Shown piece by piece: positions 61,549-64,000 of a stretch of DNA of 64,000 nt. This DNA comes from Exiguobacterium indicum HHS 31 (GTDB lineage Bacteria > Bacillota > Bacilli > Exiguobacteriales > Exiguobacteriaceae). A model generated the notes under the pieces. That model was not told the DNA's origin, made no database searches, and saw nothing but the letters and a program-made list of their open reading frames with translations. The stretch covers positions 992,001 to 1,056,000 of the forward strand of contig NZ_MPSZ01000001.1 of NCBI RefSeq assembly GCF_001939065.1, written 5' to 3'. A program made the position numbers and the translations under genes. Every line of letters starts with the position of its first letter. The first letter of the stretch is position 1.

Positions 61549-63069
61549 TTAGAAGAAACCGAGTTTATTCGGGTTGTAGCTAACGAGTAGGTTTTTCGTC
61601 CGTTGGTAATGGTTGAGCATCATCTTATGGTTTTCACGTCCGATCCCTGACATTTTGTAACCACCAAACGCCGCGTGAGCTGGATATTGGTGATAACAGT
61701 TCGTCCAGACGCGTCCTGCTTCGATCGCACGCCCAAACCGATAAGCACGGTTCATATCACGTGTCCAGACTCCGGCACCAAGACCATATAACGTATCATT
61801 CGCAATTTCGAGCGCTTCTTCTTCCGTCTTGAATGTCGTAACCGACAAGACCGGTCCGAAAATTTCTTCTTGGAAGATTCGCATCTTATTGTGTCCTTTG
61901 AAGATCGTTGGTTGGATGTAATATCCTTCTGCAAGATCCCCTTCAAGCATGTTACGCTCTCCACCGATGAGACACTCTGCGCCTTCCGACTTACCGATTT
62001 CAAGATATGAAAGGATTTTCTCCATCTGTTCGTTCGAAGCTTGAGCCCCCATCATGACGTCCGAATCAAGAGGATTTCCGATCTTGATGGCTTTGACACG
62101 CTCTAGAACACGTTCCATGAACGGCTCGTAAATTGATTCTTGAATCAAGGCACGCGACGGACACGTACAGACTTCTCCTTGGTTCAACGCAAACATCAGT
62201 AATCCTTCGATTGCTTTATCGAAGAAAGCATCATCTGCCTGCATGATATCTTCGAAGAAGATGTTCGGTGATTTCCCACCGAGTTCGAGTGTGACCGGAA
62301 TCAGGTTCTGTGATGCGTACTGCATGATCAAACGTCCTGTCGTCGTCTCACCCGTAAAGGCGATTTTTGCGATTCGTTTGCTTGAAGCGAGCGGTTTTCC
62401 TGCCTCGAGACCAAATCCATTGACGATGTTCACGACACCAGGTGGCAATAGATCTTCAACAAGTTCCATGAGCACCATGATGCTCGCTGGTGTTTGTTCT
62501 GCTGGTTTTAAGACGACACAGTTTCCTGCTGCGAGAGCCGGTGCCAGCTTCCAGACAGCCATCAGGAGAGGGAAGTTCCACGGAATGATTTGACCAACGA
62601 CGCCAAGTGGCTCATGGAAGTGGTACGCTACCGTGTCTTGATCGAGTTCGCCGACCGAACCTTCTTGGGCACGGATGACGCCGGCGAAATAACGGAAGTG
62701 ATCGATTGCGAGCGGTAGATCGGCGTTGAGTGTCTCACGGACCGCTTTCCCGTTCTCAAGTGTCTCTGCATAAGCGAGCATCTCAAGGTTTTCTTCCATC
62801 CGATTCGCGATTTTATTTAAAATGTTTGAGCGTTCCGTTACAGACGTTTTCCCCCATGCTTCTTTTGCCGCGTGTGCTGCATCAAGAGCCAGTTCGATGT
62901 CTTCCTTACCGGAACGAGCGACTTGGCACAATACTTTACCAGTGACAGGTGTGACATTATCAAAATATTCTCCCCCGACAGGTGCCGTCCACTTTCCATT
63001 GATGTAATTTTCATACCGTTCCTTGTACTGTACTTTTGACCCTTGCTTGTTCGGAATGTCATAAATCAT
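61549..63069 (-). CDS. NAD-dependent aldehyde dehydrogenase (ExaC-like)
   Basis: 506 aa. Cofactor binding [11 protein letters not shown], catalytic Glu in LELGGKSPN (about 262) and the nucleophile Cys in [11 protein letters not shown] (about 301) are intact; the EVCTCPSR form matches acetaldehyde-type dehydrogenases of ethanol and related metabolism. Start ATG with GGAGG upstream. Co-transcribed with DUF779. A single-mismatch cre-like site overlaps the promoter region upstream, so carbon regulation is possible. Confidence 0.93.
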   Translation of the reverse strand: MIYDIPNKQGSKVQYKERYENYINGKWTAPVGGEYFDNVTPVTGKVLCQVARSGKEDIELALDAAHAAKEAWGKTSVTERSNILNKIANRMEENLEMLAYAETLENGKAVRETLNADLPLAIDHFRYFAGVIRAQEGSVGELDQDTVAYHFHEPLGVVGQIIPWNFPLLMAVWKLAPALAAGNCVVLKPAEQTPASIMVLMELVEDLLPPGVVNIVNGFGLEAGKPLASSKRIAKIAFTGETTTGRLIMQYASQNLIPVTLELGGKSPNIFFEDIMQADDAFFDKAIEGLLMFALNQGEVCTCPSRALIQESIYEPFMERVLERVKAIKIGNPLDSDVMMGAQASNEQMEKILSYLEIGKSEGAECLIGGERNMLEGDLAEGYYIQPTIFKGHNKMRIFQEEIFGPVLSVTTFKTEEEALEIANDTLYGLGAGVWTRDMNRAYRFGRAIEAGRVWTNCYHQYPAHAAFGGYKMSGIGRENHKMMLNHYQRTKNLLVSYNPNKLGFF

Positions 63070-63118
63070 GCGTTATTTCCTCCCTCAACTAAAATGGTCA
63101 AGCAGTGAGACGGATGCT

Positions 63119-63132
63119 TGTATGCGCTTACA
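63119..63132 (-). promoter_or_regulatory. Candidate cre site upstream of the aldehyde dehydrogenase
   Basis: On the minus strand TGTAAGCGCATACA matches TGWAANCGNTNWCA with one mismatch (position 10). It lies 50 bp upstream of the start, next to TATATTAAAAT, which probably contains the -10. Confidence 0.5.
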
Positions 63133-63226
63133 TTTTAATATAGGCTAAAACAGCCCCCTCGATACCATCGTACCAAAATTATATGAAAAGTCAAAAAATT
63201 CCGGTAAATATCTGTGATTTTTTTCG

Positions 63227-63259
63227 AGAAAAAACATCTCCATTTTCGGGAGATGTTTT
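63227..63259 (-). terminator. Terminator of the yteA-like gene
   Basis: On the minus strand, AAAACATCTCC pairs with GGAGATGTTTT over a 7-base loop, followed by T-rich sequence. Confidence 0.85.
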
Positions 63260-63264
63260 GCCGG

Positions 63265-63789
63265 TCAAGACCGTGTCGGGTCAATTCCGTCTTCTTGGTC
63301 AGACGGTGTATCGGAACTACCGAAATCACTTACTTTCGAGAATCCATCCGTATCACCGTCGATGTCTTTCCCGCGGGCTGTAACAGATGGATCCAGTACA
63401 TCTTCTTCACTTGGTCGCGAATTCGGATCGTTCTCGTTTTGTTCTGCTTCTTCTTTTGCATGCTCGATACATAATAGCGTTTCCGGAATGATATCAAGAC
63501 GTTCAATCTCAATCTCTTTTCCACAGACCTTACAAATGCCATACGTTCCGTCCTCGATCGCTTTTAGGGCACGATCCACATCAGAGAGCATATCCTCTTG
63601 CATGTCCGTGATCGCTTGATCGCGTTCCCGCAAGAACAATTCATCGCCGGAATCGGCAGGATGATTATCGTAACTCGACAATTCACCTTCATCGTAATCC
63701 ATATCGCGTTGTTCGATGTTTGATGTCGTCTTTTCTTTTTCCTTTAATAATCGTTGCTTGAATTCTTCCGTCTGTTGTTTAGATAACAT
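63265..63789 (-). CDS. yteA: TraR/DksA-type zinc-finger protein (YteA family)
   Basis: 174 aa. A long coiled-coil N-terminal half (LSKQQTEEFKQRLLKEKEKT) is followed by the zinc finger GICKVCGKEIEIERLDIIP and LLCIEHAKE, giving a CxxC-CxxH arrangement, as in YteA and DksA-like proteins. An acidic Asp/Ser-rich tail ends the chain. DksA relatives modulate RNA polymerase; YteA proteins in Firmicutes are less studied. Monocistronic with a strong terminator. The remaining 211 bases upstream show no further gene. Confidence 0.88.
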   Translation of the reverse strand: MLSKQQTEEFKQRLLKEKEKTTSNIEQRDMDYDEGELSSYDNHPADSGDELFLRERDQAITDMQEDMLSDVDRALKAIEDGTYGICKVCGKEIEIERLDIIPETLLCIEHAKEEAEQNENDPNSRPSEEDVLDPSVTARGKDIDGDTDGFSKVSDFGSSDTPSDQEDGIDPTRS

Positions 63790-64000
63790 GATTGTTCGAC
63801 TCCCCTTCGTTAGAACCTCTGTTAAGAATGTAGCCTATTCGAAGAAGAGTTAAACCATCACGAACACTTATAAGAACGAATTGATCCATGAAGATCACAG
63901 ATAACCGTCATGCATTCATTCCCATCGTTAAAACAAATCTGATGTGATCGTCCGTTCTTGGATGTCGTGATGTCATCGATCCACAGTTGCGAAGCATCTG

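Noticed and set aside
1-64000. Prophage, insertion sequence or CRISPR array
   Set aside because: No transposase, integrase, phage structural gene, direct-repeat array or att-like duplication was seen in the window.

Overview
The window looks like chromosomal DNA from a low-to-mid GC, non-spore-forming member of the Bacillales, most probably Exiguobacterium. This is inferred from the sequence alone. The evidence is strong AAGGAGG ribosome binding sites, a fused two-GTPase DynA-type dynamin, a complete seven-gene Mrp antiporter operon, odhAB, a GlnHPQ-type transporter, YteA- and YebC-type proteins and CcpA-like cre sites. I see no prophage, insertion sequence, CRISPR array or rRNA. It reads as a continuous core and near-core segment, with genes on both strands in short, tightly packed operons separated by clear intrinsic terminators.

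Region by region. 1-2.4 kb: a minus-strand coupled set (metallo-hydrolase, P-loop kinase, start of a HAD phosphatase), then a VOC protein and a hypothetical. 2.6-7.7 kb: a cysteine-less Rrf2 regulator divergent from an operon encoding an orphan membrane histidine kinase, an unknown 104-aa protein, an isochorismatase-fold hydrolase and an M14-like zinc peptidase. 7.7-9.2 kb: manganese catalase with two small CotF-like proteins behind a SigB-like promoter. 9.2-16.4 kb: small metabolic and hypothetical genes (DCC thiol oxidoreductase, SDR, NUDIX, alpha/beta hydrolase, RDD protein, MDR, VOC, DUF5694-like, lipoprotein). 16.5-20.3 kb: two paralogous PaaK/CapK-type adenylate-forming enzymes flanking an AraC-GyrI regulator. 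20.5-28.1 kb: a hypothetical, an NAD(P)-binding protein, DynA, a LysR regulator and CorA. 28.4-35.4 kb: a membrane protein, a FAD amine oxidase, a CsaA-like protein, ergothioneine genes egtBD, guaC, and a NUDIX-GNAT pair. 35.5-40.2 kb: a sigma-region-2-only mini-protein, a cold shock protein, a SnoaL-like protein and the serine operon serC-serA-DUF1015. 40.3-43.8 kb: neopullulanase, YebC and small unknowns. 44.0-50.4 kb: mrpABCDEFG behind a structured leader, then an NsrR-like repressor. 50.6-64 kb: a GlpQ-like phosphodiesterase, odhAB, the glutamine ABC operon, tRNA-Leu, an LD-carboxypeptidase operon, an aldehyde dehydrogenase with DUF779, and a YteA-type zinc-finger protein.

Common themes are ion and pH homeostasis (Mrp, CorA), oxidative and redox defence (manganese catalase, ergothioneine, Rrf2 regulators, thiol oxidoreductase), and central carbon/nitrogen metabolism with possible CcpA control (odhAB and the aldehyde dehydrogenase). 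The most unusual points are the orphan-kinase/hydrolase operon, the long stem in the mrp leader, the cysteine-free Rrf2 paralogue beside a cysteine-containing one elsewhere, the sigma-2-only protein, and nested palindromes before a small unknown gene. Start sites were moved from the longest reading frame wherever a ribosome binding site supported a shorter form.
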